Assembly (NCBI RefSeq): GCF_026319365.1
Contig: NZ_JAPDMS010000006.1
Location: 124,001-188,000 of the forward strand
DNA from: Methylophaga sp. OBS1
GTDB taxonomy: Bacteria > Pseudomonadota > Gammaproteobacteria > Nitrosococcales > Methylophagaceae
Length of the DNA stretch: 64,000 nt
Reading direction: 5' to 3'
The translations under genes and the position numbers were made by a program. Within the stretch, counting starts at the first letter, position 1, and each line of letters starts with the position of its first letter. The notes below the pieces were generated by a model. That model saw only the letters and a list, made by a program, of their open reading frames with translations. It did not search any database and was not told where the DNA came from. Positions 38,586 through 47,996 of this stretch are shown one piece after another.

Positions 38586-39536
38586 ATGCAGTTTTTATCC
38601 AACGAAACCCATATCAATTTCATGTCGAAACGCCTGCTGGCAGCGGTGTTTTCGATCATTTTAGTTATTTTATCCGTCGGCTCTCTGGTGACGCAGGGCC
38701 TGAACTTCGGTATCGACTTCACTGGCGGTACCATGATCGAGTTGGGCTACAAGGAGCAGGTCGACCTTAACCAACTTCGTCAGGATCTTTCTGAGGGCGG
38801 TTATCCGGAAGCGACGGTGCAGAACTTCGGTTCAATCCATGATGTGCTGATTCGTCTGCCAGTGATTGAAACCCAGAATATGGCCGAGCTCAGCAATGAA
38901 GTCGTGGCGATGCTACAGAGTAAAAACGAGACCGAAATTGATGTGCGCCGGGTCGAGTTTGTCGGCCCGCAGGTTGGTGATGAATTGACCGAGCAGGGTG
39001 GACTGGCCATGCTCTATGCCCTCATCGGTATTCTGATCTATGTATCGCTGCGCTTTGAATATCGTTTCGCTATCGGTTCGGTGGTGGCATTGATACATGA
39101 CGTTGTCATCACCCTAGGCTTTTTCTCGCTCACGCGTATCGAGTTTGACCTGACAGTATTGGCAGCGATTCTGGCGATTATTGGTTACTCGCTTAACGAT
39201 ACCATCGTGGTGTTCGACCGGATCCGTGAAACCTTCTTGCGGATGCGTAAAGGCACATCAGTGGAAATTGTCAACGCCGCCCTGAACGATACACTGAGCC
39301 GGACGTTGATGACGTCCTTGACGACATTGCTGGTGGTGATGGCGTTGTTCATTTTTGGCGGTGAGGTCATTCATGCCTTCTCGATAGCCTTGCTGTTCGG
39401 CATTGTGATTGGTACTTACTCGTCTATCTACATTGCCAGTAACACCATCCTGGTAATGGGGGTCAGCAAGGAAGATCTGCTACCACCAGTGAAAGAAGAT
39501 GATGAGAATGTGAATCCTGACGGTAGTCAGGTCTAA
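38586..39536 (+). CDS. secF: Protein translocase subunit SecF
   Basis: SecF has 316 residues and six membrane segments. It shows LNFGIDFTGGTMIELGYK after the first segment and IIGYSLNDTIVVFDRIRETF in the RND-type core. It is the partner of SecD. It ends the tgt-yajC-secD-secF cluster and is followed by a strong terminator. Confidence 0.97.
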   Translation: MQFLSNETHINFMSKRLLAAVFSIILVILSVGSLVTQGLNFGIDFTGGTMIELGYKEQVDLNQLRQDLSEGGYPEATVQNFGSIHDVLIRLPVIETQNMAELSNEVVAMLQSKNETEIDVRRVEFVGPQVGDELTEQGGLAMLYALIGILIYVSLRFEYRFAIGSVVALIHDVVITLGFFSLTRIEFDLTVLAAILAIIGYSLNDTIVVFDRIRETFLRMRKGTSVEIVNAALNDTLSRTLMTSLTTLLVVMALFIFGGEVIHAFSIALLFGIVIGTYSSIYIASNTILVMGVSKEDLLPPVKEDDENVNPDGSQV

Positions 39537-39551
39537 TGGCATGGCGATTAC

Positions 39552-39580
39552 AAAAAAGCCCGGGTTTACCGGGCTTTTTT
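39552..39580. terminator. Bidirectional terminator after secF
   Basis: AAAAAAGCCCGG - GTTTA - CCGGGCTTTTTT: long symmetrical A and T arms. It serves secF on the plus strand and the small converging ORF, whose stop codon overlaps the T-run. Confidence 0.95.
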
Positions 39581-39833
39581 ATGAAAAGGAGTGGCGATCA
39601 CGAAAGCGCAGGGCCTTGCTGATAAAGGTCGGAGACTGATGCCGTCGACGGGACTCCAGGGTGATGACATTTTGACTGTTTTCAGCGAGTTCGCGTTGTG
39701 CGGCTTCTTCCACTGTTTCTACGCTGAGGATCCGGCAATGCGCAAGCTGGCAGTGATAGCTGCTGAAGGTGGCCAGTTCTTCCAGCCCCTCCATCACCAG
39801 GCGCATTTCAAGTTCCAGGGATTTATCCGTCAT
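39579..39833 (-). CDS. Small uncharacterised protein
   Basis: The 84-residue product is not recognised. The N-terminal half is acidic and helical (MTDKSLELEMRLVMEGLEEL), followed by SYHCQLAHCRIL with two Cys five residues apart, then a basic C-terminus. A G-rich stretch (GGTAGG, then TTGG) precedes the ATG on this strand. The stop codon sits exactly at the edge of a terminator, which supports a real gene. No signal peptide or membrane segment is seen. Confidence 0.5.
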   Translation of the reverse strand: MTDKSLELEMRLVMEGLEELATFSSYHCQLAHCRILSVETVEEAAQRELAENSQNVITLESRRRHQSPTFISKALRFRDRHSFS

Positions 39834-40005
39834 AGTCCAATACCTACCGAGTTATTCTTAGTATCGGTCGCAGGCAGGCTGACTTGAGTATTTACTGCAA
39901 ATTAATCCTGTCTGGGCCAGGGTTTTTGGGGAGCGGCGTTTATCAGCATAGAAAGGCCCGGATTTAACACTTTGTTCACTGCAGGTGACGGGGTATCATG
40001 CCTCC

Positions 40006-40539
40006 ATGATTTTATTGCAGCGTTTCTTTCAGATCTGCCTTTTTAAGGCAGGCCCCGCGGATGTGCCGGCATCTCACTGGTTGTTGAAACTGGTTTGTCT
40101 GATTTATTTTTCCATAGGTGCCATGGTCAGCCATGTGGATCATCCCTGGTCCGCCGCGCTCTCAGCCAGTCTCAGTGATACACTGCTTTTACTTGCTGTC
40201 TGCTGGTTACTGCTCTCAGTTCGTGGCTTTAGCGAACGTTTTCTACAGACAGCCACGGCGATGGCCGGCACCGGTGCCATTATGGGGCTGTTTGGTTTGC
40301 CGGTTTTCATACTTTTCCGCCAGTTTGAGGGGCAGGGTCAACTCACCAGTCTGATATTGCTCTTGGTTTTGATTCTGATGTTCTGGAGTCTGTTTATTAC
40401 CGCCCATATTTTCCGTCACTCACTGGAAATCAGGCCCGGCATGGCCGCCATTCTGACCGTGGCCTATACCATTTTGTCACTGGTCGTGGTGGGGCTGACT
40501 ATTTCCGGTATCGCCGTTGATCCGGAATTCGCTGGCTGA
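40006..40539 (+). CDS. Multi-pass inner-membrane protein of unknown function
   Basis: The protein has 177 residues from the ATG at 40006. A GTG at 39985 would add seven residues, and neither start has a convincing ribosome site. There are about five hydrophobic segments (for example LLKLVCLIYFSIGAMV, DTLLLLAVCWLLLSV, LTSLILLLVLILMFWSLFI, AILTVAYTILSLVVVGLTIS). I do not recognise a named family; it has the general look of small integral proteins sometimes found before mpl. It ends 30 bases before the mpl start and may be co-transcribed. Confidence 0.65.
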   Translation: MILLQRFFQICLFKAGPADVPASHWLLKLVCLIYFSIGAMVSHVDHPWSAALSASLSDTLLLLAVCWLLLSVRGFSERFLQTATAMAGTGAIMGLFGLPVFILFRQFEGQGQLTSLILLLVLILMFWSLFITAHIFRHSLEIRPGMAAILTVAYTILSLVVVGLTISGIAVDPEFAG

Positions 40540-40569
40540 TCCTGCTTTGTTATTCTCTGGGGTGCATTG

Positions 40570-41919
40570 ATGCATATTCATATTCTCGGTATCTGCGGTA
40601 CGTTTATGGGCGGTCTTGCGCTATTGGCGAGAGAACTGGGCATCACCGTCAGCGGCAGTGATACCAATGTCTACCCGCCGATGAGCGATCAACTGGCTTC
40701 GGCCGGCATTGATGTGATGGAGGGCTATGAACCCGCTCATCTGGAACCGGCACCGGATCTGGTGGTGATGGGCAATGCCATGACCCGCGGTAACCCGGCG
40801 GTGGAATATGTCCTTAATAAAGGTCTGCCTTATGTCTCCGGGCCGCAATGGCTGGCAGAAAATGTACTGCGTGGTCGCTGGGTGCTGGGCGTATCGGGTA
40901 CCCATGGCAAGACTACGACGAGTAGTCTGCTGGCCTGGATACTGGAACACGCCGGTATGTCGCCGGGTTTTTTGATTGGCGGCGTGCCGGATAATTTCGG
41001 TGAAACAGCCAGACTCGGCAACACGCCTTTTTTTGTAATCGAGGCGGATGAATATGACACGGCCTTTTTCGATAAACGCTCCAAGTTTGTTCACTATCAG
41101 CCACGCACGCTGATCATCAATAATCTCGAGTTTGATCATGCCGATATTTTTGATGATCTGGCGGCGATTCAGAAACAGGTCCACCACCTGGTCAGAACTG
41201 TGCCTTCTGAGGGGCTGATTGTTTCACCGCAGGAAAAGGCCATTGATCAGGTATTCGAAATGGGCTGCTGGACCCCCAGACAGATACTGGGTCATGACGG
41301 CGACTGGCAGGCCGATTTACTCAATAAAGACGGCAGTGAGTTTGAGGTTCGCTTCGAAGACCAGACCGCGATTGTTCGCTGGAATATGCTGGGGCAGCAT
41401 AATGTCAGCAATGCGCTTGCCGCTATCGCCGCCGCCCGTCATGTGGGTGTGACTCTGGAACATGCGGCCAAAGCTTTATCTGAGTTTGTCGGCGTCAAAC
41501 GCCGGCTGGAACTGCGCGGTGAAGTCGACAATATCCGTGTCTATGATGATTTTGCCCATCACCCGACGGCGATTGCCACCACGATTGCCGGACTGCGGGC
41601 GCGTATCGGTAACCGCAAACTGGTCGCAGTATTGGAACCGAGATCCAATACGATGAAAATGGGCGTGCATCAGGATGCCTTGGCGCAGTCACTGATCCAG
41701 GCCGACCGGGTGCTGCTGTTTCAGGATGCCGGTCTCAAGTGGTCTCTGAAACAGGTCACCGAGAGTCTGGGCGATCATGTCAGTGTGCATGATTCCGTGG
41801 ATGGCATCGTCACAGCGCTGCAGAAAGAAGCGGGGCAGGGCGATGAAATTCTGGTCATGAGTAACGGCGGCTTCGGTGGTATCCACCAGAAAATTCTGGA
41901 GGCGTTGGCATCACGATGA
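40570..41919 (+). CDS. mpl: UDP-N-acetylmuramate:L-Ala-gamma-D-Glu-meso-DAP ligase
   Basis: Mpl has 449 residues from the ATG at 40570, and a TTG directly before it is less likely. The N-terminal Rossmann part (MHIHILGICGTFMGGLA) carries the Mpl-type ICGTFMGG signature that separates it from MurC. The ATP loop is VSGTHGKTTTSSLLAW, followed by the NNLEFDHADIFDDL Mur-ligase motif and YDDFAHHPTAI. Mpl reattaches recycled murein tripeptide to UDP-MurNAc. It overlaps ubiX by four bases. Confidence 0.95.
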   Translation: MHIHILGICGTFMGGLALLARELGITVSGSDTNVYPPMSDQLASAGIDVMEGYEPAHLEPAPDLVVMGNAMTRGNPAVEYVLNKGLPYVSGPQWLAENVLRGRWVLGVSGTHGKTTTSSLLAWILEHAGMSPGFLIGGVPDNFGETARLGNTPFFVIEADEYDTAFFDKRSKFVHYQPRTLIINNLEFDHADIFDDLAAIQKQVHHLVRTVPSEGLIVSPQEKAIDQVFEMGCWTPRQILGHDGDWQADLLNKDGSEFEVRFEDQTAIVRWNMLGQHNVSNALAAIAAARHVGVTLEHAAKALSEFVGVKRRLELRGEVDNIRVYDDFAHHPTAIATTIAGLRARIGNRKLVAVLEPRSNTMKMGVHQDALAQSLIQADRVLLFQDAGLKWSLKQVTESLGDHVSVHDSVDGIVTALQKEAGQGDEILVMSNGGFGGIHQKILEALASR

Positions 41920-42524
41920 CCGATAATAAACAGATTGCACTCGCTATTACCGGGGCCTCAGGCGCGCCCTACGCAAAACGATTACTGGAAATTTTGCTGC
42001 AAAGCGGCATCACCGTGCACCTGATGATTTCAGCTGCGGGCCGTATTGTGCTGGCAGATGAACTGGACTGGAAACTGCCTGCCCGTGCCGGAGATGTTCA
42101 GACTCTTCTCAGTGAGCAGTTCCAGTGTCAGCCTGAGCAGCTAAAAGTCTATGGTGAACAGCAGTGGTCCGCACCGCTGGCAAGTGGCTCACACCGGGTG
42201 CCAACGATGATTGTCTGCCCCTGCACCATGGGCACTTTGTCAGCGATTGCCTGTGGCCAGAGCGATAATTTGATTAATCGTGCCGCGGATGTGATGCTGA
42301 AAGAGAATCGCAAATTAATCTTGGTGCCAAGGGAAGCGCCGTTTTCTGCCATTCACCTGGAAAATATGCTGAAACTGGCGCGACTGGGCGTTTGCATTTT
42401 GCCGCCCAGCCCCGGGTTTTATTTCCGACCGGGCAGCCTGCAGGAAGTGGTGGATTTTGTGGTCGCCCGTATTCTGGATCAGACCGGTATTGAACACAGC
42501 CTGATGCCACGCTGGGGCGAATAG
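41916..42524 (+). CDS. ubiX: Flavin prenyltransferase UbiX
   Basis: UbiX has 202 residues, with LAITGASGAPYAKRLLEILL at the flavin-binding N-terminus, then CPCTMGTLSAIACGQSDNLI and LVPREAPFSAIHLENMLKLA. It makes prenylated FMN, the cofactor of the UbiD decarboxylase in ubiquinone synthesis. ubiD is not in the window. The ATGA overlap with mpl shows translational coupling. Confidence 0.95.
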   Translation: MTDNKQIALAITGASGAPYAKRLLEILLQSGITVHLMISAAGRIVLADELDWKLPARAGDVQTLLSEQFQCQPEQLKVYGEQQWSAPLASGSHRVPTMIVCPCTMGTLSAIACGQSDNLINRAADVMLKENRKLILVPREAPFSAIHLENMLKLARLGVCILPPSPGFYFRPGSLQEVVDFVVARILDQTGIEHSLMPRWGE

Positions 42525-42531
42525 TCCGGAC

Positions 42532-42559
42532 AGGACAAGGCAGCCAAGTCGCGTATAAT
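42532..42559 (+). promoter_or_regulatory. Sigma70 promoter for fhs
   Basis: AGGACA - 16 nt - TATAAT. The -10 box is perfect and the -35 matches 4 of 6. It lies about 30 bases before the fhs ATG, and the expected start site is near 42566. Confidence 0.6.
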
Positions 42560-42588
42560 GCTGGCTTAGAATAAACAGCAGGGAAATC

Positions 42589-44259
42589 ATGTCTGATATC
42601 GAAATCGCACAACAGGCAACGATGCAGGAAGTGACCGGCCTTGCCGGAGAGCGACTGGGCATTGCCTCGGAACATCTCGATCCCTACGGTCGCTACAAGG
42701 CCAAAGTCTCTCTGGATGTGCTGGATGAACTGGCCGATCGTCCCGACGGGAAACTGATACTGGTGACCGCGATCAGTCCGACCCCGGCCGGTGAAGGCAA
42801 AACCACCACCACCATTGGTTTGAGTGACGCACTCAACCGCATCGGCAAACAATCTCTGGTCTGTGTCCGCGAGCCATCAATGGGGCCCTGTTTCGGTGTC
42901 AAGGGCGGTGCCGCCGGCGGCGGTTATGCTCAGGTCGTGCCGATGGAGGATATCAATCTGCATTTCACCGGTGACCTGCATGCGATTGCTGCAGCGCACA
43001 ATCTGTTGGCAGCGATGATCGATAACCATATCCACCACGGTAATGACTTGCAGCTCGATGCCCGCCGTATTGCCTGGCAGCGGGTGCTGGATATGAACGA
43101 TCGCGCGCTGCGCGATATTGTCGTCGGTATGGGCGGCACTGCTAATGGTTATTTGCGTGAAGACCGTTTTGATATTGTTGTCGCCTCCGAGGTCATGGCG
43201 ATTTTCTGCCTGTCCAATTCTTTACAGGAACTCAAAACCCGGCTGGGTGAGATTTTGATAGGCTACTCCACCGACGGCACGCCACGCTATGCCCGAGAGC
43301 TTCAGGCGCACGGTGCCATGGCCGCGCTGCTGAAAGAAGCGATTAAGCCCAACCTGGTGCAGACCCTGGAAAATAATCCAGCCTTTGTCCATGGCGGTCC
43401 CTTCGCTAACATCGCTCATGGCTGTAACTCGGTGGTTTCTACCAAGATGGCTCTGAAACTCAGTGATTATGTGGTGACCGAAGCTGGGTTTGGTGCTGAT
43501 CTGGGCGCGGAAAAGTTTATCAATATCAAGTGCCGCAAAGCCGGTATTAAACCGGATATGGCGGTCGTTGTCGCCACCGTGAAAGCATTAAAATACCACG
43601 GCGGTCTGGGCCTGAAAGAACTGGGCAAAGAGAATCTTGATGCCCTTAAAGCTGGCCTCAGAAATCTGCAGCGGCACCTGAATAATCTGCAACAGGAATT
43701 CGGCCTGCGCTGCGTGGTGGCTATCAATCATTTTGTGAATGACACCGATGCCGAGATTGCACTGATTCAGTCTGCGGTGAAAGACATGGGTGCCGAAGCG
43801 ATCCTGGCCAGACACTGGGCCAATGGTGGCGCCGGAGCGGAAGAACTGGCCCAGCGTGTTGTTGCTATGCTGGAACAGGACGCCGAGGCCTGTGAATTCC
43901 TCTATGCCGATGAACTGCCACTGTGGGACAAAATTAGCTCAGTTGCCAAGCGACTCTACGGCGCTGGCCAGGTTGTGGCCGATAAAAAAGTCATGGACAA
44001 AATCAGCATGCTTAACGAGCAGCATGGTGATATTCCGGTCTGCATGGCGAAAACGCCTTATTCCTTCAGTAGCGATGCTAATCTGCGCGGTGTGGCAGAC
44101 GGACACACCCTGACGGTTCGTGATGTCAGACTGTCACATGGTGCTGGTTTTCTGGTCGTACTCTGTGGTGATGTCATGACCATGCCCGGGCTGCCCAAGC
44201 GTCCGGCAGCAGAGCGGATTGATATTGATGATCAGGGGCAGATCACCGGGTTGTTCTGA
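42589..44259 (+). CDS. fhs: Formate-tetrahydrofolate ligase
   Basis: Fhs has 556 residues, the normal length. The ATP loop is [14 protein letters not shown] at about residues 65-78, with [20 protein letters not shown] and [18 protein letters not shown] as other family blocks. It makes 10-formyl-tetrahydrofolate from formate and ATP. In methylotrophs it links formate to the folate C1 pool. It has its own promoter and an AGGG ribosome site, and is followed by a long noncoding region. Confidence 0.97.
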   Translation: MSDIEIAQQATMQEVTGLAGERLGIASEHLDPYGRYKAKVSLDVLDELADRPDGKLILVTAISPTPAGEGKTTTTIGLSDALNRIGKQSLVCVREPSMGPCFGVKGGAAGGGYAQVVPMEDINLHFTGDLHAIAAAHNLLAAMIDNHIHHGNDLQLDARRIAWQRVLDMNDRALRDIVVGMGGTANGYLREDRFDIVVASEVMAIFCLSNSLQELKTRLGEILIGYSTDGTPRYARELQAHGAMAALLKEAIKPNLVQTLENNPAFVHGGPFANIAHGCNSVVSTKMALKLSDYVVTEAGFGADLGAEKFINIKCRKAGIKPDMAVVVATVKALKYHGGLGLKELGKENLDALKAGLRNLQRHLNNLQQEFGLRCVVAINHFVNDTDAEIALIQSAVKDMGAEAILARHWANGGAGAEELAQRVVAMLEQDAEACEFLYADELPLWDKISSVAKRLYGAGQVVADKKVMDKISMLNEQHGDIPVCMAKTPYSFSSDANLRGVADGHTLTVRDVRLSHGAGFLVVLCGDVMTMPGLPKRPAAERIDIDDQGQITGLF

Positions 44260-44423
44260 TACTGCCGCCGCAGGGCTTTCTCAATCAGCCTGCAATTAAG
44301 TTATTTGTAACTCTGGTTCAAGTTTTAAGCCCGAATGCTCTCTATCCAAGCTGGGACGCTGCCGCGGGGCGTTCATTTATTTTGTTTGCCCAAAATAAAC
44401 GAACCAAAGAAAAAGGCACCCGC

Positions 44424-44534
44424 TATTGCCTTCATCCAAAAATTAACCTTCTTTGATGGCGTGGTCGACAACTCGCTACGCTCAAACACTCGACCACTTA
44501 ACCCATCAAACAAGCCTAATTTTTGGCGGCAATA
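44424..44534. repeat. Nested foldback palindrome (about 111 bases)
   Basis: Four pairs of arms nest around one centre: TATTGCC (44424-44430) with GGCAATA (44528-44534); CCAAAAATTA (44436-44445) with TAATTTTTGG (44517-44526); TTTGATGG (44452-44459) with CCATCAAA (44503-44510); and TGGTCGA (44462-44468) with TCGACCA (44490-44496). All listed arms are perfect. This could be a MITE-like or REP-like element, or a structured RNA. Confidence 0.75.
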
Positions 44535-44663
44535 ACACGGGGCGAAAAGCGTTCCCTATTTCCCCTTTGTGCTGACGAGTAGCGCAGGGGTATCTGGATA
44601 AGGATTGGGCAGTGTCTGATTCGTGGCATCCCTGCCACTCACCCTTCGGGCGCCCCTGTCGTC

Positions 44664-44686
44664 CAAATTTGTTCCAGACAAATTTG
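44664..44686. repeat. 9-bp inverted repeat
   Basis: CAAATTTGT - TCCAG - ACAAATTTG is a perfect 9-bp stem within the same noncoding region, 130 bases right of the large palindrome. No T-run follows on either side, so it is probably not a terminator. Confidence 0.65.
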
Positions 44687-44881
44687 TGAGCGCAGCGAGT
44701 TTTGTCCAATCCCAAGATAAACCGAGCAACGCAGTGAAGCCGCAGGCCAGCACAGTGGGGCGGCCTAGGGTTGTTAGGGATTTGGCCGCGCAAATCCCTG
44801 ACTCGCCCTCAAGGCGAAATCTGTATCTGAAAGATTAAATGTTTTTGAGTAGTGGAAACCGGAGGAGGTCTGAATAAGCTG

Positions 44882-45703
44882 CTAAATCCCCCGGTGCTTC
44901 TTTATCAAATCATAAGCCACCTGAATCTCCTTGGCCTGCTCGGTGGCGACCGCGATCATATCTTCCGGCACACCCTGGCCGGTTAATTTATCCGGATGAT
45001 ACTGGCTCATCAGTTTGCGGTAGGCACGTTTGATTTCCTGATTACTGGCTTCTTTGCTGACGCCCAGCGCTTTGTAGGCATCATCCAGGTCGCTGGCGCT
45101 GGAGCGCCCGGGCTGACGATACTGCTGCTGCCCGCTGGAGAAGTGAGCCTGACTCAACACCATTTCCAGAATGCGCTTGAATTCTGCCTGACTGTAGCCG
45201 AGATGGGCGGCAATCTGCTCCAGAATCTGGCGTTCAGATGGATCCAGCTGACCGTCAGCGAGCGCCATGACGGTGAGATAGACCAGCAGCACCTGTCTCA
45301 GATTAAAGCTGCGGCCGCAGTGGGTCATGAAGTTGTCCAGTGTCGGCTTGATATCGAAGCCAGGGTCGGCACCGCGTTTGAACTGGCGAATTGCTTCCTG
45401 ACGATGTTCAGCCGACATCCCCATTTTCTGGATAAAAGCTTCGACGTGATCAATCTCAATCTGGGAGATGCGGCCATCGGCTTTGGCCAGTTTGCCCATC
45501 AGTACAAACACGGTTTCCAGAAATACCGCCTGGCGTTGCTGCGACTTGAGTGGGTTCAGACTGAAATTGAACTGCGGCATGCGGCCGGTGATGGCGGCAT
45601 AGATTAGGCCAATGATAACGCCGAAAACGGCAAGAACCAGAATACCCAGTCCCATCGTGCCCAGCAGGATAATGCCCAGAATCAGGGCGATAAATCTAAA
45701 CAT
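44882..45703 (-). CDS. djlA: Co-chaperone DjlA
   Basis: The protein has 273 residues with an N-terminal membrane segment (residues about 3-36, FIALILGIILLGTMGLGILV), a TerB-like helical domain (about 60-180) and a C-terminal J domain with SQYHPDKLTGQG carrying the HPD tripeptide that stimulates DnaK. This order is characteristic of DjlA, a membrane-bound DnaJ-type protein. It is the last gene of the reverse-strand hslV-to-djlA run, 5 bases after ubiB. Confidence 0.93.
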   Translation of the reverse strand: MFRFIALILGIILLGTMGLGILVLAVFGVIIGLIYAAITGRMPQFNFSLNPLKSQQRQAVFLETVFVLMGKLAKADGRISQIEIDHVEAFIQKMGMSAEHRQEAIRQFKRGADPGFDIKPTLDNFMTHCGRSFNLRQVLLVYLTVMALADGQLDPSERQILEQIAAHLGYSQAEFKRILEMVLSQAHFSSGQQQYRQPGRSSASDLDDAYKALGVSKEASNQEIKRAYRKLMSQYHPDKLTGQGVPEDMIAVATEQAKEIQVAYDLIKKHRGI

Positions 45704-45708
45704 AAGCG

Positions 45709-47373
45709 TTAATTTCTATTGCTAAGACTGAAATAGAGCAGGGCGATACCCCATATTCCGAATACCCAGCTCAATATGGGCAGGCCGCCGAGCATGGTGG
45801 GGGCATAGCCATCCAGCCCCTTCATCACGGCGGCGCCGACCAGAAAAGCCGCGCCGCTGGTTGCTGCGGCCGTGCGGTAACTGGACTGGCGGATTTCCTG
45901 TTGCAGTTTCTCCAGATCGCTGGAGGATAAATTCACATGCAGTTTGCCTTGCTGGGCCTTATTGCTTAAATCATGCAGCAGACGCGGCATCTGCGGCAGG
46001 GTTTCAGCCCAGTGTGGCGCTTCCTGTTGCAGGGTTTTCATCGCTGCTTTCCAGCCCAGTTTTTCTTTCATCCAGTGTTCAAGAATGGGTTTGGCACTTT
46101 GCCACAAATCCAGATCCGGGTATAGCTCACGACCCAGACCTTCGATATTAAGCAGGGTTTTCTGCAGTAGGACCAGCTGTGGCTGCACTTCCATGTTAAA
46201 GCGGCGCGCAGTCTGAAACAGTCTTAACAGCAACTGACCGAAAGAAATATCTTTCAGTGGCCGGGCAAAAATCGGTTCACAGACACTGCGGATAGCTGCT
46301 TCGAACTCATCGAGTCGAGTATTGGCCGGTACCCAGCCAGATTGAATATGCAGTTCGGCAACCCGCCGGTAATCATGATTGAAAAAGGCCAGGAAGTTTT
46401 CTGCCAGATAGCGCTGATCATCGGGTGACAGCGTGCCCATAATGCCGAAGTCAACGGCAACGTAGCGTGGGTTTTCCGGGTCGTTGATGTCGACCATAAT
46501 GTTGCCCGGATGCATATCAGCATGGAAGAAACTGTGTTTGAACACCTGGGTGAAGAAGATTTCGACCCCGATTTCAGCCAGTCTGGCCATATTCACGCCA
46601 CGATCTCTCAGCCCCTGCACATCGCTGATGGGCATGCCGTAAATGCGTTCCTGTACCAACAGGTTGGTGCGGGTCAGGGACCAGTAAACCCTGGGCACGT
46701 AGAGCAGTTTGGTGCCCTCAAAATTGCGCTGCAGCTGCGAGGCAGAAGATGCTTCACGTAGCATATCCAACTCGTCGAACAGGTTCTTTTCCAGTTCGGC
46801 AACAATTTCTCTGGGGCGCAGACGTTTACCTTCCGACCAGTAACGCTCGGCAAAACCGGCGATGGTATAGAGCAAATCGATATCGCGGCGGATCAGTGGT
46901 TCGATACCCGGGCGGACCAGTTTGATGACCACTTCTTCGCCGTTAACCAACCGGGCGGCATGGACCTGGGCGATCGAGGCAGAGGCCAGGGGCTCCGGTT
47001 CGATATGCGCGAAATGATTATTAAGCGGTTCATCATAAGCCTGCTCAATCAGTTCGCGGGCCTGCTCGGCGGGGAAGGGCGCGACCTGATCCTGTAATTT
47101 AGCGAGGGAGTCGGCCACATCAGGTGGCAGCAAGTCGCGGCGTGTAGACAGAACCTGGCCGAACTTAACAAAAATCGGCCCCAGGTCCTGTAATGCCACC
47201 CGTAATCGTTCACCACGTGGCAGGCCACTGGAACGGCGCCAGCGGTTGGGAGACAGGAAGCTGAGATAGCGTAGCGGTCTGAGCAGATGAATCGCCTTAA
47301 TCACCTCATCCAGACGGTGTCTGGCCAGCACATGATTAATTTGAATCAGTCGGGCAAACTGACTGGCCTTCAT
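45709..47373 (-). CDS. ubiB: Ubiquinone biosynthesis kinase-like protein UbiB
   Basis: UbiB has 554 residues. It belongs to the ADCK/UbiB atypical kinase family, with the KxGQ signature [16 protein letters not shown], the Ala-rich loop region [11 protein letters not shown], and kinase-like [12 protein letters not shown] and [10 protein letters not shown]. The C-terminus has two membrane segments (about 500-545). UbiB is needed for ubiquinone synthesis, probably to extract lipid precursors from the membrane. It has GGAG before its ATG and lies between ubiJ and djlA. Confidence 0.96.
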   Translation of the reverse strand: MKASQFARLIQINHVLARHRLDEVIKAIHLLRPLRYLSFLSPNRWRRSSGLPRGERLRVALQDLGPIFVKFGQVLSTRRDLLPPDVADSLAKLQDQVAPFPAEQARELIEQAYDEPLNNHFAHIEPEPLASASIAQVHAARLVNGEEVVIKLVRPGIEPLIRRDIDLLYTIAGFAERYWSEGKRLRPREIVAELEKNLFDELDMLREASSASQLQRNFEGTKLLYVPRVYWSLTRTNLLVQERIYGMPISDVQGLRDRGVNMARLAEIGVEIFFTQVFKHSFFHADMHPGNIMVDINDPENPRYVAVDFGIMGTLSPDDQRYLAENFLAFFNHDYRRVAELHIQSGWVPANTRLDEFEAAIRSVCEPIFARPLKDISFGQLLLRLFQTARRFNMEVQPQLVLLQKTLLNIEGLGRELYPDLDLWQSAKPILEHWMKEKLGWKAAMKTLQQEAPHWAETLPQMPRLLHDLSNKAQQGKLHVNLSSSDLEKLQQEIRQSSYRTAAATSGAAFLVGAAVMKGLDGYAPTMLGGLPILSWVFGIWGIALLYFSLSNRN

Positions 47374-47404
47374 TCAGGGCTCCTTATGGTTGTGCTGAGT
47401 GAGA

Positions 47405-47995
47405 TCATGACTTGTTTTCCAGCCGCTTAATCCGCGCTTCGAGGCGATCACAGTCGGCACGGAGTCTGTCAACAGCCTGCATATAGTCTTCAATCTGAAT
47501 TTTATCCGGCAATAACTGGGCTTCTTCGCGCAGGTATTCAGACAGGCTTTGTTGCAGAGACTGGCTGCTGTCGCGTAGCCAGCCGAAACCCTGCCGCAGG
47601 CCGTAGGCGAGTGGTTGCGCAACCACATCACCGGTGATTCTGGCCAGTTGCTGTTCCCAGTCGAAATCAAACCCGTCCAGCAGATCCTGTAATTGCTTGG
47701 CAAACTGGACATCACCATGAATACGGATTTCTGAAGAAAACAGATTATCCGGGTGCTCGCCCAGTTTAAGCAGGGAAAAGCTGCTGCCGGCGATAAGCAG
47801 GTCTGTGCCTTCATCATCATTGTGACTTAATTTGATGGATTGCCGGTCAAAAGTAATGTGAACAAACTGATGCAGGTCGGTGATGTGAACCACGATGGTT
47901 CGCTGTTCAAAAGCCTTGAGACGATCGCAGGTATCCGGATCCTGCCGCAGCGCAGCATTCACAGCCCGTTCAATCGGTGTCAGCAGGCCCGCCAT
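47405..47995 (-). CDS. ubiJ: Ubiquinone biosynthesis accessory factor UbiJ
   Basis: UbiJ has 196 residues from the ATG at 47995, one base after the ubiE stop; an upstream in-frame ATG inside ubiE is rejected. The first 110 residues are an SCP2 lipid-binding domain (VVHITDLHQFVHITFDRQSI, LLIAGSSFSLLKL). The last 40 residues form a coiled coil (MQAVDRLRADCDRLEARIK). UbiJ with UbiK organises the soluble Ubi complex and binds ubiquinone precursors. The order ubiE-ubiJ-ubiB is standard. Confidence 0.93.
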   Translation of the reverse strand: MAGLLTPIERAVNAALRQDPDTCDRLKAFEQRTIVVHITDLHQFVHITFDRQSIKLSHNDDEGTDLLIAGSSFSLLKLGEHPDNLFSSEIRIHGDVQFAKQLQDLLDGFDFDWEQQLARITGDVVAQPLAYGLRQGFGWLRDSSQSLQQSLSEYLREEAQLLPDKIQIEDYMQAVDRLRADCDRLEARIKRLENKS

Positions 47996-47996
47996 A

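Larger units (their letters stand above)
44260..44881. other. 622-base noncoding region with nested palindromes
   Basis: No credible gene lies between the converging fhs and djlA genes. Short open frames here have no ribosome site and no protein-like composition. The region holds a large foldback palindrome (44424-44534), a second inverted repeat (44664-44686) and GC-rich tracts. Its composition is unlike the flanks and resembles multi-copy intergenic repeats known in Gammaproteobacteria, but copy number cannot be seen from one window. Confidence 0.6.

Noticed and set aside
40621..41187. 188-residue reverse open frame opposite mpl
   Set aside because: It is antisense to the conserved Mur-ligase motifs and is a shadow frame.
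44335..44535. 66-residue forward open frame in the noncoding island
   Set aside because: Most of it is formed by the arms of the foldback palindrome. There is no ribosome site and no recognisable protein pattern.
44506..44793. 95-residue reverse open frame in the noncoding island
   Set aside because: It has no ribosome site, its composition is not protein-like, and it overlaps palindromic repeats. Such frames are typical translations of intergenic repeats.
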